Positions 1 through 8,726 of a DNA stretch of 64,000 nucleotides are shown here, piece by piece. The notes beneath the pieces were generated by a model. The model saw nothing but the letters and a program-made list of their open reading frames with translations. It made no database searches and was not told the DNA's origin. Made by a program: the position numbers and the translations under genes. Position 1 is the stretch's first letter. Every line of letters starts with the position of its first letter. The stretch comes from Aeromonas piscicola (GTDB lineage Bacteria; Pseudomonadota; Gammaproteobacteria; Enterobacterales; Aeromonadaceae), in NCBI RefSeq assembly GCF_000820005.1, contig NZ_CDBL01000039.1, positions 1-64,000 on the forward strand, written 5' to 3'.

Positions 1-823
1 GGTGGGAGACGAGGAAGTGGATCACCTCCTCCTTGTTGCCGCGCTTGATGCGCACCGGCACGTCCGCGTGGTTCTTGGAGGAGAGCGGGAACGCCTGCCA
101 GGCGGTGTCGTCATACCAGGCATCGCCGCACTGGCGGCCGGCCGGGATCGGCGCCTTGGGGTTGTTGCAGTCGTCGATGACCGGGTTCGATTCGCCCGGC
201 ATGTCCTTCCACTTGAAGTGCTGGAAGGTGCGGATCTGCTTGGTGTCGATGGGGTACTGGGACATGACGGCGAAGGCGTACTGGCCGTGGTAGTTGCCAA
301 AGCCCCAGGCGTCGTCCGGCCCTGTGTTGACCTTGCCATCCAGGTTGAGGTCATGGCCGCTCATCAGGCCTGTGTTGGTGGCGAAGTTTTGCAGCACAGG
401 ATAGCTGATGGCGGTCACTTCGGTGTGCTGGGCGTGGGCCAGGTAGTTGTCGTTGAACGCTTTCAGGTCGGCGGTATTTTCGCCTTTGCCGTCGTTGTCG
501 AATTCGTTGAGCAGGAACACATCCGGCCGGGTGCGCTGCACTATCTCGGCGATATTGCGGATCTGCTGCACATCCAGGGCTTTGGTCTTCTCTGCACCGC
601 TCAGGCTGCCGTCGGCGAGGCGAGCCAGCAGGGTGTCCTGCTCGGCGCGGGTCAGGGCCAGTTCCCCGCTCAGTATGCCAGGAGCGGTGCGATCAAAGGA
701 GAGGTTGAAGGTAGCGAATCGAACCATGGGGGTCGGGGTCTCGGAGTCGTTTTGGCTGTTACAGCCTGCCATCAATCCGAGGGAAATGGCAGCGGCGAGT
801 AGGGACTTGCTGATATTTTTCAT
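1..823 (-). CDS. Endonuclease/exonuclease/phosphatase family lipoprotein (3' end beyond window)
   Basis: The minus strand is open from the ATG at 823 to the left edge, giving at least 274 residues. The N-terminus is a lipoprotein signal, with a hydrophobic run followed by L-M-A-G-C (Cys21), so export and lipid anchoring are expected. Residues 33-45 (MVRFATFNLSFDR) and the later RPDVFLLNEFDND are the first two active-site blocks of the endonuclease/exonuclease/phosphatase fold (Asn, then Glu as metal ligand). A DLNLDGKVNTGPDD stretch looks like a calcium or metal loop. Family members hydrolyse phosphodiesters in nucleic acids or lipids; the substrate here is unknown. The catalytic His/Asp C-terminal part lies outside the window. 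Confidence 0.85.
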   Translation of the reverse strand, partial: MKNISKSLLAAAISLGLMAGCNSQNDSETPTPMVRFATFNLSFDRTAPGILSGELALTRAEQDTLLARLADGSLSGAEKTKALDVQQIRNIAEIVQRTRPDVFLLNEFDNDGKGENTADLKAFNDNYLAHAQHTEVTAISYPVLQNFATNTGLMSGHDLNLDGKVNTGPDDAWGFGNYHGQYAFAVMSQYPIDTKQIRTFQHFKWKDMPGESNPVIDDCNNPKAPIPAGRQCGDAWYDDTAWQAFPLSSKNHADVPVRIKRGNKEEVIHFLVSH

Positions 824-964
824 TGTAATATTCCGTAGCATCAATAAGTTATATCTCGTTGGTACGAGCGTTGAGGCGCGCCCATTATAGGGATCCCGGC
901 CCCGGGCCGGGCGCCGGATGAGCCAAAGTGTGAGTCCATTCACAGAGCAATGAGGGGAGGCGAG

Positions 965-1813
965 ATGAGTCGGCGACAAACGGCCCTGGTGGTCGAGGGG
1001 GGCGCCATGCGCGGCATTTTTGCCGCCGGTGTGCTGGATGCCTTTCTGGCACAGGGCAGGACGGCGTTTGATCACTGCATCGGGGTCTCGGCGGGGGCGG
1101 TCAACCTGGCGGCCTTTCTGGCCGGCCAGCGGGGGCGCAACCACAGCGTCATCACGGACTACTCCTGCCGCCCCGAGTTCATCAGTCTGGCCAGGTTTGT
1201 GCGCGGCGGCCACTGGCTCGATCTCGACTGGCTGTGGGAGATCACCATCCGCGAGTGCCGACTCGATCTGGCCCGCTTCGCCGCCAATCCGGTGCCGCTG
1301 ACAGTAGTGGCCACCCGGGTCTCGGATGGTCAGGCTGCCTACCTCAAGGGGAATGCGGTCGAGCTGGAGCAGCAGATCAAGGCCTCTTGTTCTGTGCCGC
1401 TGGTCTATCGCGACTTCGTGCGTATCGGCGGGGAAGCCATGACGGATGGCGGGGTGGCCGACTCCATTCCGGTGCGTCATGCCTACGAGCAGGGGGCGCG
1501 CGATATTACCGTAGTGCTCTCCCGCCCACTCGGCTATCGCAAGCGGGCGCCGCGCCTGCCTGCGCTGCACCGTTATCTGCTGCGCCAGACCCCAGCCCTG
1601 GCTCGCGCCAGCCTGGCGCGCCATCGCAGCTACAACGACGCCATCGACTTCATCCGCCAGCCACCGGCGGATTGCCGCATCCGGCTCATCCACCCGCCGG
1701 CGGGCTTTCGGGTCGGTCGCATGACCACAGACAAGGGGCGGCTGGAGCAGGGTTACCAAATGGGCTGGCAGGCGGCTCAGGACTATCTGGCGGCCGACCC
1801 GGCCCAGCCTTGA
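965..1813 (+). CDS. Patatin-like phospholipase family protein (YjjU/RssA type)
   Basis: A 282-residue cytoplasmic serine acyl hydrolase. The glycine-rich oxyanion loop (EGGAMRGIFAAG, about residues 11-22), the nucleophile elbow GVSAG (Ser42) and the DGG motif (Asp161) give the complete Ser-Asp dyad of patatins. Length and layout resemble E. coli YjjU. An in-frame ATG lies at 950, but GAGGGGAGG sits just before the ATG at 965, so I use the latter. It stands alone, divergent from the lipoprotein gene. The likely role is membrane lipid hydrolysis or remodelling; the natural substrate cannot be read from sequence. Confidence 0.88.
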   Translation: MSRRQTALVVEGGAMRGIFAAGVLDAFLAQGRTAFDHCIGVSAGAVNLAAFLAGQRGRNHSVITDYSCRPEFISLARFVRGGHWLDLDWLWEITIRECRLDLARFAANPVPLTVVATRVSDGQAAYLKGNAVELEQQIKASCSVPLVYRDFVRIGGEAMTDGGVADSIPVRHAYEQGARDITVVLSRPLGYRKRAPRLPALHRYLLRQTPALARASLARHRSYNDAIDFIRQPPADCRIRLIHPPAGFRVGRMTTDKGRLEQGYQMGWQAAQDYLAADPAQP

Positions 1814-2357
1814 ATCGTCTGACGGCTCCGCCCGGGGCTGCCACCATGAAAAACCATGGCGATGCCGCTGGGGGTCAGGGATGAATCATCCAGCCCGCCA
1901 CTCCCCGTCTTGATTGCCAGAGCCAGCGTTTGTTCGTCCGCTTAATATGCTGCTGGATAATAGTTTGCGATATTTAAAGCGAAATGGTCAGCATTGCCGG
2001 CATGAAGAAATATCACTATTAAGTTGAGCTAAATAATCCACGAGTCAAATTGTGACGGAATAATAAAGCCGGTGGGGAACTTTCCTGACTGGTGTATTTT
2101 CAATACGCTTCAATATTCATTAAATCTGTTTTTATTCATATGCATAGGGTGAGTTAGCTTATGCGAAATAGATTGTTAGCGCTGGGTTGAATCTCTTTAC
2201 ATTAATGGCGAATTGATAGCCTGACTTCATCTCGGCTACTGTCCCCTCTCGATTCGTTTGGGTAGCAAACGGATACATCCATAATAACGACAGAGACTGG
2301 ACGCATTGATAAAGAGTCATCTTTATTGATTTTATCCTGCCTAAAGGAGCCGGAATA
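1814..2357. promoter_or_regulatory. AT-rich intergenic region upstream of the isonitrile operon
   Basis: No gene is visible in this 544-bp gap. From about 1940 it is much richer in A and T than its surroundings, with runs such as TAATAAAG and CAATATTCATTAAAT. This is typical of a long regulatory region and of DNA bound by H-NS-like proteins. A TTGTGACGG at about 2050 is only a half-site of a CRP operator. The operon ribosome-binding site AAAGGAG is at about 2342-2348. No specific promoter can be assigned with confidence. Confidence 0.45.
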
Positions 2358-3332
2358 ATGAGTGGTTTATCTTCCCATCAAATTGCCCGTGAGATATTTG
2401 CCGAGTTGTTGCCCTATCGTCGTCGCTTTCCTGATCCCATCCTAGATCGGCACAGCGAAGAGCAGGAGGTGGCCGCCATCCAGATCCCCCGGCTGCAGGC
2501 CTTCATCGAGCGGGGCGAGACCATCACCTGCGTCTTGCCCGCCTTCCCCACCAAGTCACCGAACCCGAACAAGGTGCTGGGCACCCTGCCGGACATGGCG
2601 GAGCGCCTCTCCCTCAGCTTTCTCAATCACCTCTGCCAGCGCATCCAGCTGCACTACCGGCCCGGCATGCGGATCCTCATCTGCTCGGATGGCCACGTCT
2701 TCGGCGATCTGATCCGGGTATCGGACCCGGCCATCGATGCCTATCAGGCCCATATAGAGCAGCTGATCCTGGAGCTGGGGGCGACCCACCTCGGGGTCTT
2801 TCACCTGGGGATGGTGGCGGGCATGGCCGAGTTTTGCGCCAGCCGCGACTTCGACACTCTGCGCGAACAGCTGGTCGAGCGCTATGCCGAGCCGCTGGCG
2901 CAGATCAGTGAAGAGGTGAAGACCACGGAGGAGGGGGTTCGTCTCTATCGCGCCATGACCCGCTTCCTGTATGAAGACAGCCAGCTGCCGGACACGCCAC
3001 TCTCCAACACGGCGCTGCAGCGGGATGCCAAGTCGCGCACCCACGGCGTGATCCAGCGCAGCCGCGCCTGGGGCAAGCTGCTGGCGGAGCGCTTCCCCGA
3101 GGCCATCCGTCTCTCCATTCACCCCCAGGCCAGCCACAGCCTGAAGATGGGCATTCACATGCTGCCGACCCGGGATGACTGGCTCACCCCCTGGCACGGG
3201 GTGGCGGCCAATCTGGATGGCCAGTTCGTGCTGATGAAGCGGCGCGACGTGCTGGCTCTGGAGCACGAGCTGGTCCATATCCATGGCCGTCCCAGTCACT
3301 ACCTGATCCGCAGCAAGCAGGCCGCCGCCTGA
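2358..3332 (+). CDS. isnA: Isonitrile synthase, PvcA/IsnA (Dit1) family
   Basis: A 324-residue protein of the pyoverdine/dityrosine biosynthesis family. Recognised features are LPAFPTKSPNPNKVLG (residues 61-76, the conserved family motif), ILICSDGHVFGDL (about 107-119) and SIHPQASHSLKMGI near residue 255. These enzymes turn the alpha-amino group of tyrosine or tryptophan into an isonitrile, taking the carbon from ribulose-5-phosphate. An AAAGGAG precedes the ATG. The gene is followed 10 nt later by isnB and then by a glycosyltransferase, the order found in rhabduscin-type clusters. Tyrosine as substrate is inferred from the glycosyltransferase, since tryptophan products would not offer a phenol. 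Confidence 0.88.
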   Translation: MSGLSSHQIAREIFAELLPYRRRFPDPILDRHSEEQEVAAIQIPRLQAFIERGETITCVLPAFPTKSPNPNKVLGTLPDMAERLSLSFLNHLCQRIQLHYRPGMRILICSDGHVFGDLIRVSDPAIDAYQAHIEQLILELGATHLGVFHLGMVAGMAEFCASRDFDTLREQLVERYAEPLAQISEEVKTTEEGVRLYRAMTRFLYEDSQLPDTPLSNTALQRDAKSRTHGVIQRSRAWGKLLAERFPEAIRLSIHPQASHSLKMGIHMLPTRDDWLTPWHGVAANLDGQFVLMKRRDVLALEHELVHIHGRPSHYLIRSKQAAA

Positions 3333-3342
3333 GGAGTTCACC

Positions 3343-4218
3343 ATGACAGCATCCATCATTCCCCTCGGCGGCGAGCACTGCCGCATTCATCCCCACGCCC
3401 CCTTCGGCCTGCTGATCGAACCGGCCCGGGAGGGGCAAACTGTGCAGGCCCTGCCGGTCGAATCGCTGCGCGAACTGGCCCGTCGCCACGGTGTGTTGAT
3501 CCTGCGTGGGTTTGCTTCGGGCTTTGTCGACCCCGAGCGGCTGACCCATTACGCCGAGCACTGGGGCGAGATCATGATGTGGCCCTTCGGCGCTGTGCTG
3601 GATGTGAAGGAGCACGAGAACGCCACCGACCATATCTTCGACTCCAGCTATGTGCCGCTGCACTGGGATGGCATGTACAAGCCGACCGTGCCCGAGTTCC
3701 AGCTGTTTCACTGCGTACACGCCCCGGCTGCCGACGAGGGCGGGCGCACCACCTTCATCAATACCCGCCAGCTGCTGGTGGATCTCGATGGCGAGCGGCT
3801 GGCCCGCTGGGAGCGGATACGGATCACCTATCGCATCAAGCAGGTGGTGCACTACGGTGGCGAGGTGAGCTCGCCCCTGCTGGTGCCTCATCCGGTGAGC
3901 GGCGAGACCGTCATGCGCTACAACGAGCCGCCGCGCGAGGGGGTGCGCTTCCTCAACCAGCATGCGCTGCAGATTGAGGGGATCCCGCTCGATGAGCAGG
4001 CCGCCTTCCTGCAGGATCTGCACGAGCGACTCTACGATCCGCGTTACTTCTATGCCCACCAGTGGCAGCCGGGGGATGTGGTGATCGCCGACAACCTCGG
4101 CCTGCTGCACGGGCGGGAAGGCTTCACCGCCCGCTCGGCACGCCACATCCAGCGGGTCCATGTCCAGGCCAGTCCGCTCTGCCTCAACCCGGCGCTGGCG
4201 CCGCAAGGAGCGGCGTGA
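3343..4218 (+). CDS. isnB: Fe(II)/2-oxoglutarate-dependent isonitrile-processing oxygenase, PvcB/IsnB family
   Basis: A 291-residue TauD-fold dioxygenase. The metal triad is visible as H107-W-D109 (VPLHWDGM) and H256 (GLLHGREGF), and an Arg for 2-oxoglutarate follows at R267 or R271 (RHIQRVHV). In characterised PvcB/IsnB enzymes this activity desaturates and often decarboxylates the isonitrile amino acid to a vinyl isonitrile. GAGGAG lies six bases before the start. The stop overlaps the start of the glycosyltransferase as TGATG, so the two are probably translationally coupled. Pairing with isnA makes the assignment firm; the exact product (decarboxylated or not) is not decided by sequence. 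Confidence 0.87.
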   Translation: MTASIIPLGGEHCRIHPHAPFGLLIEPAREGQTVQALPVESLRELARRHGVLILRGFASGFVDPERLTHYAEHWGEIMMWPFGAVLDVKEHENATDHIFDSSYVPLHWDGMYKPTVPEFQLFHCVHAPAADEGGRTTFINTRQLLVDLDGERLARWERIRITYRIKQVVHYGGEVSSPLLVPHPVSGETVMRYNEPPREGVRFLNQHALQIEGIPLDEQAAFLQDLHERLYDPRYFYAHQWQPGDVVIADNLGLLHGREGFTARSARHIQRVHVQASPLCLNPALAPQGAA

Positions 4219-5501
4219 TGGCGACCATTTTGCTGGCGGCCACCGCCACTCCGGGCCACGTCAACCCCATGTTGACGGCGGCCCGCCTGCTGGTGGGGGA
4301 GGGGCACCGGGTGCTGATGCTGTGCGGCGCCCTGTTCGAGCAGCGTATCCGCCAGAGCGGCGCCGAATTTGTGTCTTTCTCCCCCGAGCTGGATTTTGAC
4401 TACCGGGCGCTGGAGCAGCACTTCCCCGAGCGGGCCGAGTTGAGCGGCACCGCCCAGATGGCGCTGGCGCTCAGGCGTTTCTTCGCCGCGCCCATCCCGG
4501 TGCACGACCGCCGCTTGCGGGCGCTGATCGCTGAAGAGGGGGTGGATCTGCTGCTGGTGGAGAACGGCTTCTACGGTGTGCTGCCCTTGCTGCAGCAACC
4601 CCATGGCAGGCCGGTGCCGATCCTGATGCTGGGGGTGAACCCGGTCTCCTTCTCGAGCCCGGATGCCATCTTCTATGGCCCGCGCATCCCCCCCGAGCTG
4701 CGCCGCTCCCTTGGCGAGCTGCCCTGGCTGGATGAACAGACCAGGCGACTGCAGGCCGAGGTACAGCAGTGCTTCGATGCTGCGCTGGCCGAGGCGGGGG
4801 CGCCGCCGCTGGCGGCCCCCTTCACCGATGTGATGGTGACGGCGCCGGATGCGTTCCTGCAGCTCTCCTGCGCCGGCTTTGAATATGAGCGGCCCGAGCT
4901 TGAGGGGGTGATCCGTCATGTCGGCCCCCTGCTGCCACCCAGAATTGAGTTGATGCCGCCGCCCTGGTGGGAACGGCTGGATGGGCGGCCGCTGGTCATC
5001 GTCAGCCAGGGCACCCTGGCCAACGTGGATTTGGGGCAACTGCTGATCCCGGCCCTGCAGGGGCTGGCGGGTGATGAGGTGCAGTTGCTGCTGACTACGG
5101 ACGGGCGGGATCCGGCGCTGCTGGGGCCATCCATCCCCGCCAATGCCATCGTCACCGAGCATGTGCCGTTCGAGCTGGCGCTGCCCCGGGCCGCCGTGCT
5201 GGTGACCAACGGCGGCTACGGCTCGGTGCAGGCCGCACTGGCCCACGGGGTGCCATTGGTGGTGGCAGGCACAGGGGAGGACAAGGCCGAGGTGGCCACT
5301 CGGGTGGCGTGGAGTGGCGTTGGCATCAATCTGCACAGCAACGAGCCGACGGCAGAGGCCGTGGCTGCGGCGGTGCGCAAGCTGGTGCGTGAGCCTCGCT
5401 ATCGGGCACGGGCGCGCCTGCTGGCCGACGAGATAGGGAGGCTGGATGCCAGGGCCGCCATCAGGGAGGCTGTGACCCGCCTGCTTGCCAGAGGCTGCTG
5501 A
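4218..5501 (+). CDS. UDP-sugar-dependent glycosyltransferase (GT1/MGT type), isonitrile cluster
   Basis: A 427-residue GT-B enzyme. The N-terminal acceptor side has TATPGHVNPML (residues 8-18, His as likely base). The C-terminal donor side has FELALPRAAVLVTNGGYGSVQ..GVPLVVAGTGEDKAE, the usual nucleotide-sugar signature of macrolide/UGT-like transferases with Glu-Asp replacing the more common Asp-Gln. Start at TGATG overlapping isnB, with AAGGAG seven bases upstream. It is the last gene before a terminator. By analogy with the Xenorhabdus/Photorhabdus isnAB-GT clusters it would attach a sugar to the phenol of the isonitrile, but sugar and acceptor are inferred from context only. Confidence 0.85.
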   Translation: MATILLAATATPGHVNPMLTAARLLVGEGHRVLMLCGALFEQRIRQSGAEFVSFSPELDFDYRALEQHFPERAELSGTAQMALALRRFFAAPIPVHDRRLRALIAEEGVDLLLVENGFYGVLPLLQQPHGRPVPILMLGVNPVSFSSPDAIFYGPRIPPELRRSLGELPWLDEQTRRLQAEVQQCFDAALAEAGAPPLAAPFTDVMVTAPDAFLQLSCAGFEYERPELEGVIRHVGPLLPPRIELMPPPWWERLDGRPLVIVSQGTLANVDLGQLLIPALQGLAGDEVQLLLTTDGRDPALLGPSIPANAIVTEHVPFELALPRAAVLVTNGGYGSVQAALAHGVPLVVAGTGEDKAEVATRVAWSGVGINLHSNEPTAEAVAAAVRKLVREPRYRARARLLADEIGRLDARAAIREAVTRLLARGC

Positions 5502-5506
5502 GGAGA

Positions 5507-5532
5507 GGGAGACCCACGGGTCTCCCTTTTGT
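5507..5532 (+). terminator. Rho-independent terminator of isnA-isnB-GT
   Basis: GGGAGACC, loop CACG, GGTCTCCC, then TTTTG: an 8-bp perfect stem five bases after the glycosyltransferase stop codon. Confidence 0.85.
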
Positions 5533-5766
5533 TCATGCTCTACTCATTTGCTGATTGTTAGCTTGGCAAGGGTAAAAATGACAAGCCAGGGGCTGTGAAT
5601 AGACTGTTCATGCAAAAAGAGCCATCCTGACGTTGAAATTTTGGCCGACTCAGGGAAGAATGCGCGCTCGGTTATTGACCTCGGGCGCAGGGTGACTCGT
5701 CACAGGCCAGACCGAGGATGACACGGCCCCCGGCCAACTTGGTACAGGAAACCACACAGGAATTTT

Positions 5767-6693
5767 ATGAATCCCCTTCGCACTGCCGCTTCGGCCCTTT
5801 TATGTACTCTGACGCTGGTCAGCCACCAGGCCGCCGCCGTTGAATACACACTGCCCGCGGCCAACAGCCGCCTGATCGGTGAGAACCAAGAATACGTGGT
5901 GCCTGCGGACAACCGTCCGCTGGAGCAGATCGCCTCAGACTTCCAGCTGGGCCTGACCAACATCATGGAAGCCAACCCTGGGGTCGACCCTTATCTGCCG
6001 ACACCGGGCAGCAAGCTGGTCATCCCCCATCAGCTGATCCTGCCGAATGCGCCCCGTGAAGGGATCGTCATCAACGTGGCCGAGATGCGCCTCTACTACT
6101 ACCCCAAAGGCAAGAACGTGGTAGAAGTGCTGCCCATCGGCATAGGCCAGCTGGGGGTGAATACCCCGGAAAACTGGATCACCAAGGTGGAGCGCAAGCG
6201 CGCCAACCCGACCTGGACCCCGACCGAGAACATCCGTCGCCGCTACGCCGCCCAGGGCAAGACACTGCCTGCGGTCTGGCCAGCCGGTCCGGACAACCCC
6301 ATGGGTCTGCATGCTCTCTACATCGGTAACCTGTATGCCATCCACGGCACCAATGCCACCTTCGGCATAGGTCTGCGGGTGAGCAGCGGCTGCGTGCGTC
6401 TGCGCGCCGACGACATCAAGTACCTGTTCGACCACGTGCCGGTCGGTACCCGCGTCCAGTTCGTCAACCAGCCGGTCAAGTCCACGGTCGAGCCGGATGG
6501 CGGTCGCTACATGGAAGTCCATGAGCCGCTGTCGCGCAACGAGGAGGAGTTCAACTCCACCACGTCTGTGCCGTTGCCAATGACCCCTGCCATCACCCGC
6601 TTCATCGCCCACATGGACAGCGACTCCAATGTGGTCAAGCAGGTGCTGGAACAGCGTACCGGCATGCCGACCCGTCTCAACCCGCAGGCCTGA
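5767..6693 (+). CDS. L,D-transpeptidase (ErfK/YbiS/YcfS/YnhG family)
   Basis: A 308-residue periplasmic enzyme with a Sec signal peptide (cleavage near AAA-VEY, residue 24), a LysM-like peptidoglycan-binding segment (about residues 41-88, ending [12 protein letters not shown]) and a YkuD catalytic domain (about 98-235). The active site [20 protein letters not shown] supplies His193, Cys209 and Arg211. Such enzymes either form 3-3 cross-links or attach Braun lipoprotein to peptidoglycan; length and LysM fit the lipoprotein-attaching group, but this cannot be settled here. ACAGGAATTTT gives the ribosome-binding site. It is a single gene with its own terminator. Confidence 0.92.
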   Translation: MNPLRTAASALLCTLTLVSHQAAAVEYTLPAANSRLIGENQEYVVPADNRPLEQIASDFQLGLTNIMEANPGVDPYLPTPGSKLVIPHQLILPNAPREGIVINVAEMRLYYYPKGKNVVEVLPIGIGQLGVNTPENWITKVERKRANPTWTPTENIRRRYAAQGKTLPAVWPAGPDNPMGLHALYIGNLYAIHGTNATFGIGLRVSSGCVRLRADDIKYLFDHVPVGTRVQFVNQPVKSTVEPDGGRYMEVHEPLSRNEEEFNSTTSVPLPMTPAITRFIAHMDSDSNVVKQVLEQRTGMPTRLNPQA

Positions 6694-6715
6694 TGGCCCG
6701 GGAAACCCGGTAATA

Positions 6716-6749
6716 AACAACGGCGACCTTGTGGTCGCCGTTGTTGTTT
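6716..6749. terminator. Terminator after the L,D-transpeptidase
   Basis: AACAACGGCGACC, loop TTGT, GGTCGCCGTTGTT: a 13-bp perfect stem followed by GTTTC on the plus strand. It lies between convergent genes and may act in both directions. Confidence 0.8.
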
Positions 6750-6765
6750 CTGGCATTGGTGAGGA

Positions 6766-7065
6766 TTATTCGTGGCTGATGGTGATCACCGCCATGGTAT
6801 GGCGCGGATCAATCCATCGATAGGAAACCTGGCTGCTGGCGAGACGCAGTGGCGACTGCTTCGCCAACTGTTGCAGATTGAGGGTCTCTGTGGTTTGCGC
6901 GGGGCCCGAGAGGCAGGTGATCTGCATCAGATCCTGTTGCTGCTTGATACGGCAGGCATCTTCCACGATGGCTCCGCTGAAGGTGATGTGTCCGGTACTG
7001 GTTGCCGGCACCGCCTGTGCCGTGGAGATGGTGGCGAGGGTGAGCGCCACTGCGATTGTCTTCAT
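6766..7065 (-). CDS. Very short exported pilin-like protein (type 1 fimbrial fold signature)
   Basis: A 99-residue protein. Start ATG at 7065 has AGGAGG seven bases upstream; longer in-frame starts lack this. Residues 1-18 form a signal peptide ending AQA. The mature N-terminus GHITFSGAIVEDACRI followed by LMQITCLSG resembles the first strands of type 1 pilins, with the two cysteines of the pilin disulfide. The end (MAVITISHE) resembles a pilin C-terminal strand. True pilins are about 150-180 residues, so the middle strands are missing. No chaperone or usher gene is adjacent. The role is unknown: it could be a minor subunit, a regulator or a degenerate remnant. Confidence 0.7.
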   Translation of the reverse strand: MKTIAVALTLATISTAQAVPATSTGHITFSGAIVEDACRIKQQQDLMQITCLSGPAQTTETLNLQQLAKQSPLRLASSQVSYRWIDPRHTMAVITISHE

Positions 7066-7206
7066 GCAGACCTCCTGATTGTCTTGCACGCTGGTAGGAA
7101 ACCACTTTTTCATTGCCTTGCACTGTCACTATCGACCTGGCCAGAGGGGATGTGAGCGTTATTTGACCGGTTGCCATGCCGCCCGACGCTGGCGGGTTGA
7201 CTGAAC

Positions 7207-7234
7207 AAAACAGGGCAATCCATGGGTTGCCCTG
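7207..7234 (-). terminator. Terminator-like hairpin between pmbA and the pilin-like gene
   Basis: On the minus strand CAGGGCAA, 8-base loop, TTGCCCTG is followed by TTTTGTT. It is a second terminator about 110 bp beyond the pmbA terminator. Confidence 0.6.
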
Positions 7235-7317
7235 TCGATGGTTGGCTACGGGTGACAAGGCAGGGTGCATACAGACGCGGCGATCATCTTGCTCAGGGGG
7301 GAAGGGGCGCCAGAGGC

Positions 7318-7345
7318 AAAAAAAACGGCGCCTGATGGCGCCGCT
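7318..7345 (-). terminator. Rho-independent terminator of tldD-pmbA
   Basis: Minus strand: CGGCGCC, loop ATCA, GGCGCCG, then eight T. It lies about 40 bases after the pmbA stop. Confidence 0.85.
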
Positions 7346-7385
7346 TTTGGGTGGGGAGGAGAAGCCCTTTCCCCTCGATATACAG

Positions 7386-8726
7386 TTACTTGCCTGCGAT
7401 ATTCAGCCCGCCAAAGCGGATGAGGGGCGCATAGAAGCCCTTGCCATCGTCGTGGTGCAGCAGGTCGCCGACCGCCTCCAGCTCGCCCAGCAGGCGATAG
7501 AAGTTGCCCGCTACCGTGATGCCACGCACCGGCTGGATGCGAACACCATCCCGGCACAGGAAGCCCGACGCCCCGAACGAGAAGTCACCGCTCACCGCAT
7601 CGGCGCCTGAATGCAGGCCGTCCAGCTTGACCAGTTCCAGATACTCGCCGGTTTTGACCTCGGCCTCGCTGTGGGGGCCTGTGCCAAATACCAGGTGGCG
7701 CGCCGTCACATCCAGCGCGCCGCGGGCACTGCGTGCGGCCGAGCCGTTGCTGGCCAGGCCGAAGTGGTGGGCGGTGGCGCTGTTGTGGAGCAGCGTTTTC
7801 AGCTCGCCCTCGCCAATCAGCAGCAGATCCGAGGTGGGCGCCCCTTCACCGTCAAATGCCTTGATGTTCATACCACCCGGCATATAGGCCCGGCTCTCCA
7901 GGGTGAGCCAGCGGGAGGCCACGGACTGGCCCAGCTTGCTGCGCCAGGGGTTGATCCCCTGCTGGGCCCACTTGCCCGACAGCGCCGCCTGGAAGCAGCC
8001 AAACAGGCTGGCGAAGCAGTTGGTGCTGAAGAGGGCGCTGTAGTGACCGCTCGGCACGGCTTCCCCCAGTAACAGGCCGTCGGCCACGGCATGGATCTGC
8101 GCTATGAGGGCCTGGCTGTCGAGCTCGTCGAAGCGGCGGCCATACTGCCCTTGCGAGTGCATCGACTGACGGCCATCCCGCTCCACCAGCGCCGAGGTAT
8201 AGCAACCGACGCTGAATTCACTGTGCTGGCAGAGGCTGCCCTGGCTGTTGGCGAGCCAGAGCTGACTCTCTCCCTCGAAGAAGCTGTTGTAAGGCGCGCC
8301 GGTCACATCCGGCAGGGCCAGCATGTCCGCTTCGAGGCGCAGGGCCAGGGCGATTTTCTCCTCCGCGGCCGTGGTGTCGGGCTGGTTTATCTCTGCGCAC
8401 TGCGTGCTGAGCTGGCTGTTGGCCACCGAGATGCGCTGATCCGCATCCAGCTTGGCGAAGCGGCTGGCATCGAGCGCATCCTGCAGCATGGCATCCAGCG
8501 CCAGCTCATCCAGGGATTCCGAGTAGGCGATGCCGACCCGGCCATCCTTGATGAGGCGGATGCCGAGTTGCTGGCTGCTGGTAACCTTGTATTCACCCAG
8601 CTCGCCCTTGTCGGCCTTGAGGGAGAAAGCCTTGTCCCGATTGGCGATGATGTCCGCCTCGGCATTGAGATCGGCGACCTTGTCCAGCAGGCGGGTGAGC
8701 AGAGTATTCATATCGAGTTGGCTCAT
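7386..8726 (-). CDS. pmbA: Metalloprotease-like protein PmbA (TldE)
   Basis: A 446-residue partner of TldD. The TldD/TldE complex is a zinc-dependent peptidase that trims peptides such as microcin B17 precursor, and helps degrade CcdA. PmbA has no HExxxH zinc motif, as expected for the non-catalytic subunit, and ends with the typical RDGVRIQPVRGITVAGNFYRLL segment. The ATG overlaps the tldD stop codon (TGATG), so the two genes form a translationally coupled operon. Another in-frame start lies at 8813, but it would run deep into tldD and is not preferred. Confidence 0.93.
   Translation of the reverse strand: MSQLDMNTLLTRLLDKVADLNAEADIIANRDKAFSLKADKGELGEYKVTSSQQLGIRLIKDGRVGIAYSESLDELALDAMLQDALDASRFAKLDADQRISVANSQLSTQCAEINQPDTTAAEEKIALALRLEADMLALPDVTGAPYNSFFEGESQLWLANSQGSLCQHSEFSVGCYTSALVERDGRQSMHSQGQYGRRFDELDSQALIAQIHAVADGLLLGEAVPSGHYSALFSTNCFASLFGCFQAALSGKWAQQGINPWRSKLGQSVASRWLTLESRAYMPGGMNIKAFDGEGAPTSDLLLIGEGELKTLLHNSATAHHFGLASNGSAARSARGALDVTARHLVFGTGPHSEAEVKTGEYLELVKLDGLHSGADAVSGDFSFGASGFLCRDGVRIQPVRGITVAGNFYRLLGELEAVGDLLHHDDGKGFYAPLIRFGGLNIAGK

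Noticed and set aside
2-802. 266-codon plus-strand frame at the left edge
   Set aside because: The opposite strand encodes a lipoprotein with active-site blocks of the endonuclease/exonuclease/phosphatase family; the plus frame has no domain.
7246-7557. 103-codon minus-strand frame across the pmbA terminator
   Set aside because: It would read through a strong terminator and overlaps pmbA in another frame.
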